This document shows, piece after piece, positions 8,910-18,563 of a stretch of DNA of 64,000 nt. The stretch's first letter is position 1, and each line of letters begins with the position of its first letter. The DNA comes from Candidatus Latescibacterota bacterium (lineage in GTDB: Bacteria; Latescibacterota; UBA2968; UBA8231). The stretch lies in assembly GCA_022820485.1 (NCBI GenBank), contig JAJEFJ010000107.1, forward strand, positions 1 to 64,000, given 5' to 3'. The notes under the pieces are model-generated. The model was not told the DNA's origin, searched no databases, and saw only the letters and a list, made by a program, of their open reading frames with translations. A program made the translations under genes and the position numbers.

Positions 8910-9257
8910 CTAGGCTAGTGCCCTGCCGCGGCCATCGCCTTGCTCTAATCGCACAGGTTCCGCAACAGGGATGTCGGGTATCGGCAGGACTTGGCCGGTG
9001 GCGTCCATATGGTTGTCCCGCAACAGGTCGGGCGTCATGTCGAGGATGATTTCCCTGAACTCGTCGAGCGTCTCGGCCTCGATAAACAGGCCCTCGACCT
9101 CGGTGTACGCAGTATAAAAGACCTGCGCCCTCTCGTGCCAAGCAGGCTCCACGCGGAAGGTGCCTAGGTCGCTCGTCACTTGAAAGGCTCCGACCCTCTC
9201 GTCCCAAGCGACGGATACGTTCTGGTCGCTCGCGTCATATTCTAGTGTTCTGTTCAT
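8910..9257 (-). CDS. DUF1902 protein, probable HicB-type antitoxin
   Basis: 115-residue protein. Residues about 45-85 ('VFYTAYTEVEGLFIEAETLDEFREII' in pieces) follow the DUF1902/HicB partial RNase-H fold, in which a 'GLxxEAETLxEL' strand-helix turn is characteristic. The N-terminal 40 residues are extra and look like a second beta layer. It directly precedes the HicA-like gene with a one-base gap. The preceding AGAAG is a plausible ribosome site. The likely role is to bind and neutralise HicA and possibly repress the pair. Confidence 0.65.
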   Translation of the reverse strand: MNRTLEYDASDQNVSVAWDERVGAFQVTSDLGTFRVEPAWHERAQVFYTAYTEVEGLFIEAETLDEFREIILDMTPDLLRDNHMDATGQVLPIPDIPVAEPVRLEQGDGRGRALA

Positions 9258-9380
9258 GTCTTCTCTCGGAAGGCGTTTCCATAATCAGCCCTCATATACG
9301 GAAAGATAAGGGTACGGCCCTAAAATGCGGTTGTCAAAAAACGCACCTCCTCGTCGCCATCGAGAGCGTTCTTGCATTCC

Positions 9381-10463
9381 CTATACCGACGGCAATTGCG
9401 GCACGACTTGGTTGGCGAGCAAGTCCATCGAGCGCTCCCACAGCGGCCGGTCGTCCCAGTCGTGGGCGATCATCAGCAGCGTGTCAAAGCCCCCGGTCGT
9501 CTCCCACAAGCCCTGTAGCTGCTCTACGCACGACGGCACGTCGCCTATTATGCACAGGTTCCTGATCAGATACTCAGGCGTGACCTCTTCGTCGGGAACG
9601 TCCGGGTCGTGCTTGGTAATGTGGAGCATTTTGGCAGCGCTGAGTACGGCGATCAGGTATTCAAAGGCGCGGCAGAAAGCACTCTTTTCGTCAAGGGCGT
9701 AGTCCCAAGCGCGTGCTTCGTCATCGGCGACGAGGATGCTGCGCGAGATGCGCCAGCGGGTGCGCTCGGGCGCGGGCAGACCCGCATCGGTGGCTCCGGC
9801 GCTGTAGGTCTGCCAGTGCTGGGTCAAGATCGAAGGAGCGACGAGATTGGTGCTGATGGGCAGATAGCCCCGCTGGCCAGCCATGGTCGCGGCCATGGAG
9901 TCGCTTCTTATCACGCTCATGCCAATGGGCGGGTGCGGCTGCTGGTAGGGTTTGAGCAGTTCGCCGATGCCAAGCTCGGAGTTCGCCTCCTCAATTTTGA
10001 TGCGGTAGAAATCCCCGGCAAAGTCAAACGGGGCGTCCGCCTGCCAGAGCTTGAGAACCATGTCGATGCTCTCGACAGTCATCAGCCCTTGCGTCTTGGG
10101 ATCGGGCAGGTCGAAAAGGCCCCAGTCGGTGGCGACGCCGCCTTGGCCGAAACCGCAGTTGAAGCGGCCCTTGGACAGGTGGTCGAGAAAGGCCAAGCGC
10201 ACTGCGACATTGACCGGGTGGTGCTGCGGCATGATGGAGACGCCCGTGCCCAAGCGGATGTTTTGCGTCAGGGGCAGGACGTGGGCGATGAAAAGATCGT
10301 TGGACGGAATCGGCTCCCAAGCGACAGTGTGGTGCTGGCCGACCCAAGCCTCGGTGAAGCCGAGCTGGTCGGCGCGGACGACGAACTCGACGTCCTCGGC
10401 AAAGCATTCAGTGCGGTCTTTTTCCGGGGGATGCAAGGGCATCATAAAGGTGCCGAGTTTCAT
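9381..10463 (-). CDS. LLM-class flavin-dependent oxidoreductase (luciferase-like)
   Basis: 360-residue (beta/alpha)8 flavoprotein of the bacterial luciferase-like monooxygenase superfamily. 'MKLGTFMMPLHPP' and 'ADQLGFTEAWVGQHH' are the usual first strand and FMN-contact loop. 'RLGTGVSIMPQHHPVNVA' and 'RFNCGFGQGG' are further family signatures. It needs reduced FMN and O2. It lies 48 bases downstream of the class-III aminotransferase on the same strand, so the two may be co-transcribed; an amine or alkane-sulfonate-like substrate is possible but not shown by sequence. Confidence 0.88.
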   Translation of the reverse strand: MKLGTFMMPLHPPEKDRTECFAEDVEFVVRADQLGFTEAWVGQHHTVAWEPIPSNDLFIAHVLPLTQNIRLGTGVSIMPQHHPVNVAVRLAFLDHLSKGRFNCGFGQGGVATDWGLFDLPDPKTQGLMTVESIDMVLKLWQADAPFDFAGDFYRIKIEEANSELGIGELLKPYQQPHPPIGMSVIRSDSMAATMAGQRGYLPISTNLVAPSILTQHWQTYSAGATDAGLPAPERTRWRISRSILVADDEARAWDYALDEKSAFCRAFEYLIAVLSAAKMLHITKHDPDVPDEEVTPEYLIRNLCIIGDVPSCVEQLQGLWETTGGFDTLLMIAHDWDDRPLWERSMDLLANQVVPQLPSV

Positions 10464-10511
10464 GGTAATCCTCCTCTACGGGCGATGTAGGTATGCAGTG
10501 TTTTTTCTGGC

Positions 10512-11846
10512 TCAATATCCCAATTCCCGCTCCATGTCTCCGACCACATCCGCGATCACCTGCGCGATTTCCTCGACCTGTTCTTCGCTAATGGTAAAGG
10601 GCGGGCTGATGGCAATGTGGTCGCCGCTGACGCCGTCGATCAACCCGGGCGAGCCGGGCATGATGAGCACGCCTTTGGCAAAGGCGCGGTTGACGATCGC
10701 GGCGGACACGCCTTGAGCGGGGTCAAAGGGCGTGTGGGTCGCCTTGTCCTTGGCAAACTCCACACCGGTGAGCAGGCCCTTGCCGCGCACCGCGCTGACT
10801 ATGGGCGAGTCCATTAAGGGCAGCATCTTCTCCAGCATCAGGTCGCCCATCTGCGCGCAGCGAGTGACCAAGTTGTGGTCTTGGATGTAGTTCTGCACGG
10901 CGAGGGCAATGGCGCAGGAGAGCGGATTGCCGCCGTAGGTGTGGCCGTGGACGTAGTGGTTTTGCTTTTTGTAGATCCCGTCATAGATCTCGTCGCGGAC
11001 CAAGGTGGCGGCAATAGGCGTGTACCCGCTGGCGAGGCCCTTGCCAGTGGCTATGATGTCTGGAATGGCGTCCCAGTGCTCAATGCCGAAATTGAGGCCC
11101 GTGCGTCCGTAGCCGGTGACCACTTCGTCGATGATCATCAGGACGTTGTAGCGGTCGCAGATCGCGCGGATGGTGGGGAAATAGTCGGGCGGCGGCATCA
11201 AGCCGCAGCAAGAAGTGCCCGAAATCGGCTCGGCGATGAAGGCGGCGATGGACTCGCTGCCCTCCTGTTTGATGACCCGCTCCAGTTCTTCGGCGCAGGA
11301 GAGCGTACAGGCGGGGCGATCTTGGCAGTACGGGCAGTGATCTGGGTGGGGGAAGGTGATGTGCGGGAAGTCGAGCAAATAGGGCACGTAGTCCTCGCGC
11401 CAAGTGGAGCGGCCCGACATGGAAAGCGCGCCGAGGGTGTTGCCGTGCCAGCTCTGCCAGCGGGTGATGACTTTGTACTTCTTTGGGTTGCCGGTCTCGA
11501 TGTGGTACTTGCGGGCGATCTTGAGCGCGGACTCCGTGGCCTCGGATCCGCCGGAGATGAAGAACACGCGGTTGAGGTCGCCGGGGGCTATGGCGGCGAT
11601 TTTGTCGGCGAGGTCGATTTGCGGTTGGGTGAGGAAGCGGGCGTAGGTAAAGCTGACCTTGTTCGCCTGCTCCCGCATGACCTCAGCTATCTCTGGAACG
11701 CCGTGACCGATGGAGACCACGTGGACGCCAGCGCAGGCATCGAGGTACGCGCGGCCGTCTTCGGCGTAGAGATAGCAGTCTTTGCCGTGGGAAATCTGCG
11801 GCCAGTTGTCGGTAATGACGCGGTGGAAAATGCGGTCGGTGGTCAT
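10512..11846 (-). CDS. Class-III pyridoxal-phosphate aminotransferase
   Basis: 444 residues from the ATG at 11846, which has AAAGGA seven bases upstream; ten more codons are open upstream but lack a ribosome site. 'FFISGGSEATESALKIAR' is the PLP phosphate loop, 'MIIDEVVTGYGRTG' carries the Asp that contacts the pyridine nitrogen, and 'ATGKGLASGYTPIAA' holds the Schiff-base Lys. A Cys-rich loop (HCPYCQDRPACTLSC) near residue 175 is seen in some omega-amino-acid/pyruvate aminotransferases. The gene is divergent from the first TonB receptor and precedes the LLM oxidoreductase. Confidence 0.9.
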   Translation of the reverse strand: MTTDRIFHRVITDNWPQISHGKDCYLYAEDGRAYLDACAGVHVVSIGHGVPEIAEVMREQANKVSFTYARFLTQPQIDLADKIAAIAPGDLNRVFFISGGSEATESALKIARKYHIETGNPKKYKVITRWQSWHGNTLGALSMSGRSTWREDYVPYLLDFPHITFPHPDHCPYCQDRPACTLSCAEELERVIKQEGSESIAAFIAEPISGTSCCGLMPPPDYFPTIRAICDRYNVLMIIDEVVTGYGRTGLNFGIEHWDAIPDIIATGKGLASGYTPIAATLVRDEIYDGIYKKQNHYVHGHTYGGNPLSCAIALAVQNYIQDHNLVTRCAQMGDLMLEKMLPLMDSPIVSAVRGKGLLTGVEFAKDKATHTPFDPAQGVSAAIVNRAFAKGVLIMPGSPGLIDGVSGDHIAISPPFTISEEQVEEIAQVIADVVGDMERELGY

Positions 11847-12013
11847 GAATCCGTCCTTTGTATGTAGTAGTGGCAAGGCCCTGAAAGATACGAAGTCCTA
11901 AGAGGCCAGCATAGGGCGCGACCGATTTTGGCGGCCATTCAGGGTGCAACTCGCGCAATATCTCGATATGTTTCTCTACATACCGATGCGCAACGTCAGC
12001 GAGATACAAACAG

Positions 12014-14179
12014 GTGAGTTGGCAAAGAAAAATTAGGCGAGCGCTAGCGGCGTGGCTGCTGTTGACAGGGACGGCGCAGGCGTCAACTCTGAGCGGCTTT
12101 GTCACCGACGCCGACAGCGGCAAAACCCTGACCCGCGCCACTGTCGTGGTGGAGAGACTTCAACTCGGGGCGGTCAGCAACACCAGCGGCTACTACGCGG
12201 TTGTGCAAATACCGGCTGGCATGCACATAGTAAGCGCGTCACACGCAGGCTACCAGACCCGGTGGGACACGCTGCGCTTTGGTGTCCACGAGGCCGTGCG
12301 GCTCGACTTGGCGCTGGTGCCCAAGCCGGTGGCCTCGGGCGAGCAGGTCTCGGTGGAGGCCGAGCGCATCAGTCTCCGACCCCAGCCGGTGCAGCAGATG
12401 CCCGCCCTCGGCGAGGCCGATCTCTTGCGCGGCTTACAGCTACTGCCGGGCGTCCAAGCGGTTGCGGATATCAGCAGCGGCCTGTACGTGCGCGGCGGCG
12501 GCCCTAGCCAGACGGCCATCCTCCTCGACGACATTCCCCTGTACAACCCCTCCCATCTGTTTGGCCTCTTCTCGACCTTCAATCCAGACGCCATTAAGAA
12601 GGTCGATCTGTACAAGGGAGCCTATCCCGCTCCGTACGGCCGCACGCTCGGGGCGGTGCTCGACGTGCGCAACCGCGAGGGCAACCGCAAGCGGGCTAGC
12701 GGGCGCGGCGGCGTGAGCCTGATTTCAGGGCGCTTACTCACCGAGGGACCCGTCGGGCAGGGATCGTGGATGCTGGCCGGTCGCCGCACGTACTTGGACG
12801 GCGTATTCAGCGCCCTCCGCGCCCGCGGGGAGGACATCCCCTTGAACTATTACTTCTACGACCTCAACGGCAGCATCAATCAGCGACGGGGCGACGACAC
12901 CTACGCCGCGAGCGCGTACTGGGGCCAAGACGACCTGCGGATTGAACTAGAAGACGACGAAGAGTCTTTCGTCGATCTGCGCTGGGGCAACCGCGCCCTG
13001 ACTGCGCGCTGGACGCGCGCGTTCTCTCCGGCCCTGTTCGGCCACTTCACGGTCGCTGGCTCGTCGTACGAAAGCATCATCGCGCTCCGTTTTCTCGACG
13101 CGCCCGTCCGCATCGCCAACAGCATCCGCGATTGGTCGCTCAAAGGCGACTTGGATTACTTTGCCAACCGCCACCACACGCTTTCTACGGGATTGTTGGC
13201 CACCCTGTTCGAGTTTCACTTTGTCCGGTCTTTCAACGAGCGGACCCAGCTCGACTTGCGCCAAGAGCCGGTCCTGTTGGAAGGCTACGTGCAGGACGAG
13301 TGGCGGCTCGGGCCGACCACGCGGGTGCAACTAGGCGGACGGGGGACGTACTTCAGCACAGGAGACCGCTTGCACTTCACACCGAGGCTGTCCCTGAGCC
13401 AAGCGTTGAGCGACAAAATCCGCGTCAAAGCCGCTGCCGGAATATATCGCCAGCATCTGCAACTGATCACCACCGAAGCCTTCAGCGGCGGCGACTTCTG
13501 GGTGCCGCTCGACAGCACCGTCGAGCCGGGGCGATCCTATCAAGCCGTCACCGGCGTCGAGTGGACCCCTTTGCCGCGCTACTTGCTTTCCGTGGATGCC
13601 TATTACACAGACCTCGCCAATCTAGTGACCGTAGATACCGAACTGCCCGACGACAACGAGGCCACGCACTCGGAAGCGGTGTTCAAAAGCGGCGGCACGG
13701 GTTGGGCGAGGGGAGTCGAAGTCTTTTTACAGCGGCGCACGGGCGCACTCACCGGATGGATCGGCTACGCGCTCGCTTGGACGCGGCGCACCTTCCCCGA
13801 ACTCAACGATGGCCAGCCCTTTCCCCCCAAGCACGACCGCCGCCACGACCTGTCTTTCGTCGCCTCCTACGAGGTGGGCGCATGGCGGCTCGGCGCGAAC
13901 CTCGCATACGCCACCGGGCAGGCATTCACACCGGTTTCCGAGACCCCTGCCCAGCGCAACAGCACCCGCCTACAGCCCTATCACCGCCTCGACGTCAGCG
14001 CTAGTCGCTCGTTCGAGTTGCGAGGAACCGCCAGCGAGTTTTACGTGCAGATATTCAATGTATATAGCCGCCGCAACGAGTGGTTTGTGCAGCTTGATTC
14101 GGTCGATCCCGAGGTCAATCCGCGCAAGATCAAGCAATTACCGATAATTCCCACGCTAGGCTTCAATTTCTCTTTTTAG
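12014..14179 (+). CDS. TonB-dependent receptor with carboxypeptidase-regulatory-like N-terminus (copy 1)
   Basis: 721 residues, GTG start. The signal peptide (KIRRALAAWLLLTGTAQAS) is followed by a carboxypeptidase-regulatory-like beta domain (LSGFVTDADSGKTL... to about residue 95), a plug domain (VQQMPALGEADLLRGLQLLPGV, 'GLYVRGGGPSQTAILLDDIP') and a long beta-barrel ending in the aromatic outer-membrane signature LGFNFSF. It imports an unknown ligand across the outer membrane using TonB. A close paralogue lies 8.3 kb downstream on the other side of the lipid block. The ribosome site is weak. Confidence 0.88.
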   Translation: MSWQRKIRRALAAWLLLTGTAQASTLSGFVTDADSGKTLTRATVVVERLQLGAVSNTSGYYAVVQIPAGMHIVSASHAGYQTRWDTLRFGVHEAVRLDLALVPKPVASGEQVSVEAERISLRPQPVQQMPALGEADLLRGLQLLPGVQAVADISSGLYVRGGGPSQTAILLDDIPLYNPSHLFGLFSTFNPDAIKKVDLYKGAYPAPYGRTLGAVLDVRNREGNRKRASGRGGVSLISGRLLTEGPVGQGSWMLAGRRTYLDGVFSALRARGEDIPLNYYFYDLNGSINQRRGDDTYAASAYWGQDDLRIELEDDEESFVDLRWGNRALTARWTRAFSPALFGHFTVAGSSYESIIALRFLDAPVRIANSIRDWSLKGDLDYFANRHHTLSTGLLATLFEFHFVRSFNERTQLDLRQEPVLLEGYVQDEWRLGPTTRVQLGGRGTYFSTGDRLHFTPRLSLSQALSDKIRVKAAAGIYRQHLQLITTEAFSGGDFWVPLDSTVEPGRSYQAVTGVEWTPLPRYLLSVDAYYTDLANLVTVDTELPDDNEATHSEAVFKSGGTGWARGVEVFLQRRTGALTGWIGYALAWTRRTFPELNDGQPFPPKHDRRHDLSFVASYEVGAWRLGANLAYATGQAFTPVSETPAQRNSTRLQPYHRLDVSASRSFELRGTASEFYVQIFNVYSRRNEWFVQLDSVDPEVNPRKIKQLPIIPTLGFNFSF

Positions 14180-14198
14180 CAACAAGGTCCAAAATCGG

Positions 14199-14217
14199 CG
14201 CGAAAGGCCCTTTCGCG
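14199..14217 (+). terminator. Hairpin after TonB receptor gene
   Basis: CGCGAAAGG and CCTTTCGCG form a 9-bp stem around one unpaired C, 20 bases after the receptor stop. There is no U-run after it, so termination is only a possibility. Confidence 0.35.
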
Positions 14218-14273
14218 TCCTTGCCGGATACGTACCAGCCCACAATCCCACCGCATCAAAAGCTCCTTCGTAA

Positions 14274-14437
14274 CTGATGTTACGCAGCTTTTGTCATGCC
14301 TGCGAAAGCAGGCATCCAGCAAGGCCCATTGGAGGCCCGGGTGTAGGCTGGATGCCCGCTTTCGCGGGAATGACCCCAAGAAGCCGCCGAGCAGGTCCCA
14401 GCGAAGGCCGAGGATAAGAAGGACTGCGTAACGTCAG
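14274..14437. mobile_element. Small non-autonomous element, 14-bp TIR and 7-bp target duplication (copy A)
   Basis: The left end CTGATGTTACGCAG (14274-14287) and right end CTGCGTAACGTCAG (14424-14437) are inverted repeats with one mismatch. Each end is flanked by TTCGTAA (14267-14273 and 14438-14444), a perfect 7-bp direct repeat and so a target-site duplication. The 164-bp body has no gene. It carries palindromes of the 'GCGAAAGCAGGCATCCAGC' type that also occur elsewhere in the window. Copies or ends recur at 31302, 34246, 39610/40694 and 42889. Confidence 0.85.
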
Positions 14438-14461
14438 TTCGTAATATAGTGAATTAACTGA

Positions 14462-14538
14462 TTGTCTAAATTTTGTCTAAATAATTTTAGAAAATATCTT
14501 GACAAGTAATAGACAAAAAGTTACATTCAGTTAGACAA
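14462..14538 (+). promoter_or_regulatory. Candidate promoter with CarH/LitR-type operator repeats
   Basis: TTGACA (14499-14504) and TACATT (14522-14527) are separated by 17 bases. Two tandem 11-bp repeats, TTGTCTAAATT and TTGTCTAAATA (14462-14483), lie just upstream. The same octamer, inverted, appears as ATAGACAA (14509-14516, one mismatch, inside the spacer) and TTAGACAA (14531-14538, just past -10). CarH-type regulators are known to bind tandem repeats spaced one helical turn (11 bp). With a CarH-like gene two positions downstream, this is a good candidate for its operator; the assignment is inference. Confidence 0.55.
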
Positions 14539-14586
14539 TGGACGCCGAAAGTGGCTCCATACACCTTTACAATAGGAGGAAATCGC

Positions 14587-15123
14587 ATGAATATCATCCG
14601 TACTGCCACGCTCATGGCGCTGGCATTTTCGGCTTGGGCAGGCCCAGTCCAAGCGCAAGATGAGGATATCGTTGATGTTGCCATCGGGGCTGGCACTTTT
14701 AACACGCTGGTCGCTGCGGTTCAGGCCGCAGACCTCGTCGATGCGCTCAAGGGTGAAGGCCCTTTCACCGTCTTCGCCCCCACGGACGAGGCATTCGCCG
14801 CTTTGCCAGAGGGCACCGTCGAGTCGCTGCTGTTGCCCGAAAATAAGGATCAGCTAACTGCGATCCTGCTTTATCACGTCGTCGCTGGTTCGGTCTTGGC
14901 CGCCGACGTAGTGGGACTGGATTCGGCCACCACCCTCAATGGGGCTGCGATCGATATCAGCGTCAGCGACAGCGGCGTGATGATCAACAATGCCAATGTC
15001 GTCCAAGCTGACGTGGCCGCCAGCAATGGCGTAATCCATATCATTGATGCGGTGCTTCTGCCTCCGTCTCCTACCGCTGTCGAAAGCAGCACTTGGGGAA
15101 CGGTCAAGCAGCAGACTCGTTAA
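14587..15123 (+). CDS. Secreted fasciclin (FAS1) domain protein
   Basis: 178 residues from the ATG with TAGGAGG eight bases upstream. A signal peptide (MNIIRTATLMALAFSAWAGPVQAQ) precedes a single FAS1 domain. 'FNTLVAAVQAADLVDALKGEGPFTVFAPTDEAFAALP' contains the H1 box, here in pieces, and 'LLYHVVAGSVL' and 'GVIHIIDAVLLP' close it. FAS1 proteins are extracytoplasmic adhesion or surface proteins. It follows the operator-like promoter and precedes the photoreceptor-repressor gene, so it may belong to the same light-responsive unit. The C-terminal 15 residues after the domain are unstructured. Confidence 0.88.
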   Translation: MNIIRTATLMALAFSAWAGPVQAQDEDIVDVAIGAGTFNTLVAAVQAADLVDALKGEGPFTVFAPTDEAFAALPEGTVESLLLPENKDQLTAILLYHVVAGSVLAADVVGLDSATTLNGAAIDISVSDSGVMINNANVVQADVAASNGVIHIIDAVLLPPSPTAVESSTWGTVKQQTR

Positions 15124-15139
15124 ACCAGCAAACTCAGAT

Positions 15140-15200
15140 GAAGAAGGCCGCAGCGAATATCCTTTTTTTGCTACGGCCTTCTTCTGCTACGGCCTTCTTC
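15140..15200 (+). terminator. Possible terminator/attenuator hairpin between fasciclin and regulator genes
   Basis: GAAGAAGGCCG (15140-15150) can pair with either of two direct copies of CGGCCTTCTTC (15174-15184 and 15190-15200). A run of seven T lies in the loop region (15163-15169). The two downstream arms belong to a 16-base tandem repeat (GCTACGGCCTTCTTC). Either of two alternative stems could form; the role is uncertain. Confidence 0.35.
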
Positions 15201-15261
15201 GCTTTGCGACGAAGACGCGGAAGATTGTGGAAATGGGCAGAAATCGCTTGTTTGCTGTGCT

Positions 15262-16218
15262 ATGGAATCGACGCCGGGCCACCCCATCAAAGTAGTAGTG
15301 CGGCGCACCGGGCTTTCGGCCCATGTCATCCGCGTCTGGGAAAAGCGCTATCAAGCCGTGGTGCCCGCACGGACGGCGACCAATAGACGACTTTATTCGG
15401 ACGAGGACATCGCACGCCTGCAGTGGTTGCAACAGGCGGTGCAGGCCGGACAGAGCATTGGCCGCATCGCCCATCTTTCCACGCCCGAACTGATGAAACT
15501 GGTCCGTGCGGAGCAAGCAGCCGCACCGTTGGCTCAGAGGCCGACCGATAGAGAGGGCGAGGAAAAAAATTCCGGCGAATTCCTCGCACGAGCCTTAGTT
15601 GCAGTACAAAAGCTAGACGCAGTCTCGCTGGAAAATCAGTTGGTCCGCGCCTCCATCGCGTTGAGCCAACGGCATCTGATCGAAGAAGTGGTGCAGCCGC
15701 TGATGGTGCGCATCGGCCAGATGTGGCACGAGGGCACCTTGTGGGTGGCCGACGAACACATGGCTTCGGCCGTGGTGCGCAGCTTTGTCGGCAACCTACG
15801 CGCTAGTTTCCAAGTATCGGAGTCCGCGCCCCACGTCGTCGCCACCACGCCCGCCGGGCAATTGCACGAGCTGGGCGCGTTGCTGGCTACGGTAGTGGCC
15901 ACTTCAGAGGGTTGGAATGCGACGTTTCTGGGATCCAACCTACCGGCCGAAGAAATCGCCGGAGCCGCCGCGAAAAAGGGTGCCAAGGCCGTCCTCCTCA
16001 GCATCATCTATCCAAGCGACGATCCCCATCTCGGCGGTGAGTTGCTCAAGTTGCGCCGGCTGGTAGGCGACGACATGACCCTGCTAGCCGGCGGTCAGGC
16101 CGCCCCGCATTACCAGCGTTTTCTCAAGCGGGCCGGGGCCGTTACCTTGGCTAACCTGAACGATTTGCGCGATTCCTTGAGTCTCTTGCGCCAGCAAACC
16201 GTGCTGGACCAAGATTGA
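15262..16218 (+). CDS. MerR-family B12-binding photoreceptor/repressor (CarH/LitR-like)
   Basis: 318 residues. The N-terminal MerR winged helix (about 8-75) includes 'VRRTGLSAHVIRVWEKRY' and 'RRLYSDEDIARL'. It is followed by a four-helix cobalamin-cap domain and a Rossmann B12-binding domain. The diagnostic Wx9EH motif is exact: W155, E165, H166. The lower axial His is present in QLHELG (H202). In CarH proteins these residues bind adenosylcobalamin; the dark tetramer represses DNA, and light breaks the Co-C bond and releases it. It heads a co-directional run of lipid-modifying genes. Operator-like repeats lie upstream of the neighbouring fasciclin gene. Confidence 0.88.
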   Translation: MESTPGHPIKVVVRRTGLSAHVIRVWEKRYQAVVPARTATNRRLYSDEDIARLQWLQQAVQAGQSIGRIAHLSTPELMKLVRAEQAAAPLAQRPTDREGEEKNSGEFLARALVAVQKLDAVSLENQLVRASIALSQRHLIEEVVQPLMVRIGQMWHEGTLWVADEHMASAVVRSFVGNLRASFQVSESAPHVVATTPAGQLHELGALLATVVATSEGWNATFLGSNLPAEEIAGAAAKKGAKAVLLSIIYPSDDPHLGGELLKLRRLVGDDMTLLAGGQAAPHYQRFLKRAGAVTLANLNDLRDSLSLLRQQTVLDQD

Positions 16219-16263
16219 AAGCGCCTGTCAACAATAAAACAACATTTGGTAGATAAAGATCGA

Positions 16264-17225
<962 letters not shown>

Positions 17226-17229
<4 letters not shown>

Positions 17230-18482
17230 AGCCGGGGCGGCGCATCGCCGTGGTGGGGGGCGGTATTTCCGGCTTGGTGGCGGCCTATCTGCTGCATCCA
17301 GATTACCACGTCACGCTGTTTGAAGCCAACGATTATATCGGCGGCCACACCCATACTTTGGAGGTCGAGCAGGAAGGGCGCTCATACTCGGTGGATACGG
17401 GCTTTATCGTCTTCAACGAACCCAACTACCCGCAGTTCAATCGCCTATTGCAGCGTTTGGGAGTAGCTTCCCAGCCGACTCAAATGGGGTTCAGCGTCAA
17501 GTGCGGCCGCACCGGCCTCGAATACGCCAGCACGCCGCTGAGCAGTCTGTTGGCCCAGCGGCGCAATGCGCTGCGGCCGTCGTTCTATCGCATGTTGGCC
17601 GACATCCTGCGCTTCAACCGGACAGCACCGGAATTATTGCGCGATCCCAATGACGCTACTACCCTCGGAGACTATCTGGCCGACAACGGCTACTCCAAGG
17701 CTTTTGTCCAACACCACATCATCCCCTTGGGGTCGGCGCTGTGGTCGGCCTTGCCCGACCGCATGTACGAGTTTCCAGCGCGCTACTTCGTCCAGTTTTT
17801 CGCCAACCACGCCTTTTTGCAAGTGCGCGGGCGGACGCCGTGGCGCGTCATCAAAGGAGGCTCGCAACGCTACGTCGAGGCGCTGATCCGCCCCTTTAGA
17901 GAGCGCATCCGCGTCAATTGCCCCGTGGCTTCGGTGCGGCGTTTGCAAAAAGGCGTGGAAGTGCGCACCCAGGCCGGAGAGTCCGAGTGCTTCGACGAGG
18001 TCATCCTGGCCGTACACAGCGACCAAGCACTGCGACTATTGGCCGAGCCTACCCCAGCCGAGCACCAAATTCTGGGAGCCATGCGATATCAGGCCAACGA
18101 TGTCGCACTGCACACCGACGCGTCCGTGCTGCCCAAGCGCCGCCGCGCTTGGGCTAGCTGGAATTACTACATACCGCCCGACAAGGGATGTCCCGCTACT
18201 GTCACCTACAACATGAATATCCTCCAAAGTCTGGAGAGCCGCCGACCCTTCTGCGTCAGCCTCAACCGCACCTCCGACATTGCTCCAGAGCGGCTCATCG
18301 CCCGCATGACCTATCACCATCCGGTCTATTCGCCAGCCTCGATGGCCGCGCAAAAGCAGCGGTCGCGCATCGACGGAGTTGATCGCATCCACTACTGCGG
18401 GGCCTATTGGGGCTTTGGTTTTCACGAGGACGGGGTGGTCAGCGCCTTGGAAGTGACGCGGCGCTTTGGCAAGACGCTATAG
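17226..18482 (+). CDS. FAD-dependent amine-oxidase-like protein (UfaD-like candidate)
   Basis: 418 residues. The start ATG overlaps the desaturase stop and gives an immediate dinucleotide-binding motif, 'RIAVVGGGISGLVAAYLL', then 'FEANDYIGGHTHT', as in flavin-containing amine oxidoreductases. The C-terminal 'YCGAYWGFGFHEDGVVSAL' completes FAD binding. Such proteins travel with DUF1365 and cyclopropane-synthase genes across bacteria. In Rhodobacter sphaeroides a flavoprotein in such a set takes part in furan fatty-acid formation by desaturating methylated acyl chains; similarity of role is inference from context. The stop codon TAG is supplied by a small inserted element. Confidence 0.85.
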
Positions 18483-18562
18483 CAATTCTACATCCTTCTA
18501 TACGACAATCCGCAGATGGACGCAGATGGACGCAGAAGAGTAGAAACAAGACGAGATTGCTA
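18480..18562. mobile_element. Small TA-flanked element (IS630/mariner-like MITE) inside the lipid operon
   Basis: TAGCAAT (18480-18486) and ATTGCTA (18556-18562) are terminal inverted repeats with TA on both outer sides (18478-18479, 18563-18564), as expected for Tc1/mariner or IS630-type insertion. The core holds 'CCGCAGATGGACGCAGATGG', a repeat resembling one at 37170-37195. The first three bases are the stop codon of the upstream gene, and the right TA donates the A of the DUF1365 start codon. A second copy of these ends is at 55946-56044. Confidence 0.6.
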
Positions 18563-18563
18563 T

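Noticed and set aside
14440..14586. Cobalamin riboswitch upstream of the fasciclin gene
   Set aside because: There is no B12-box-like conserved core. The region is AT-rich with short operator-like repeats, which fits protein binding better.
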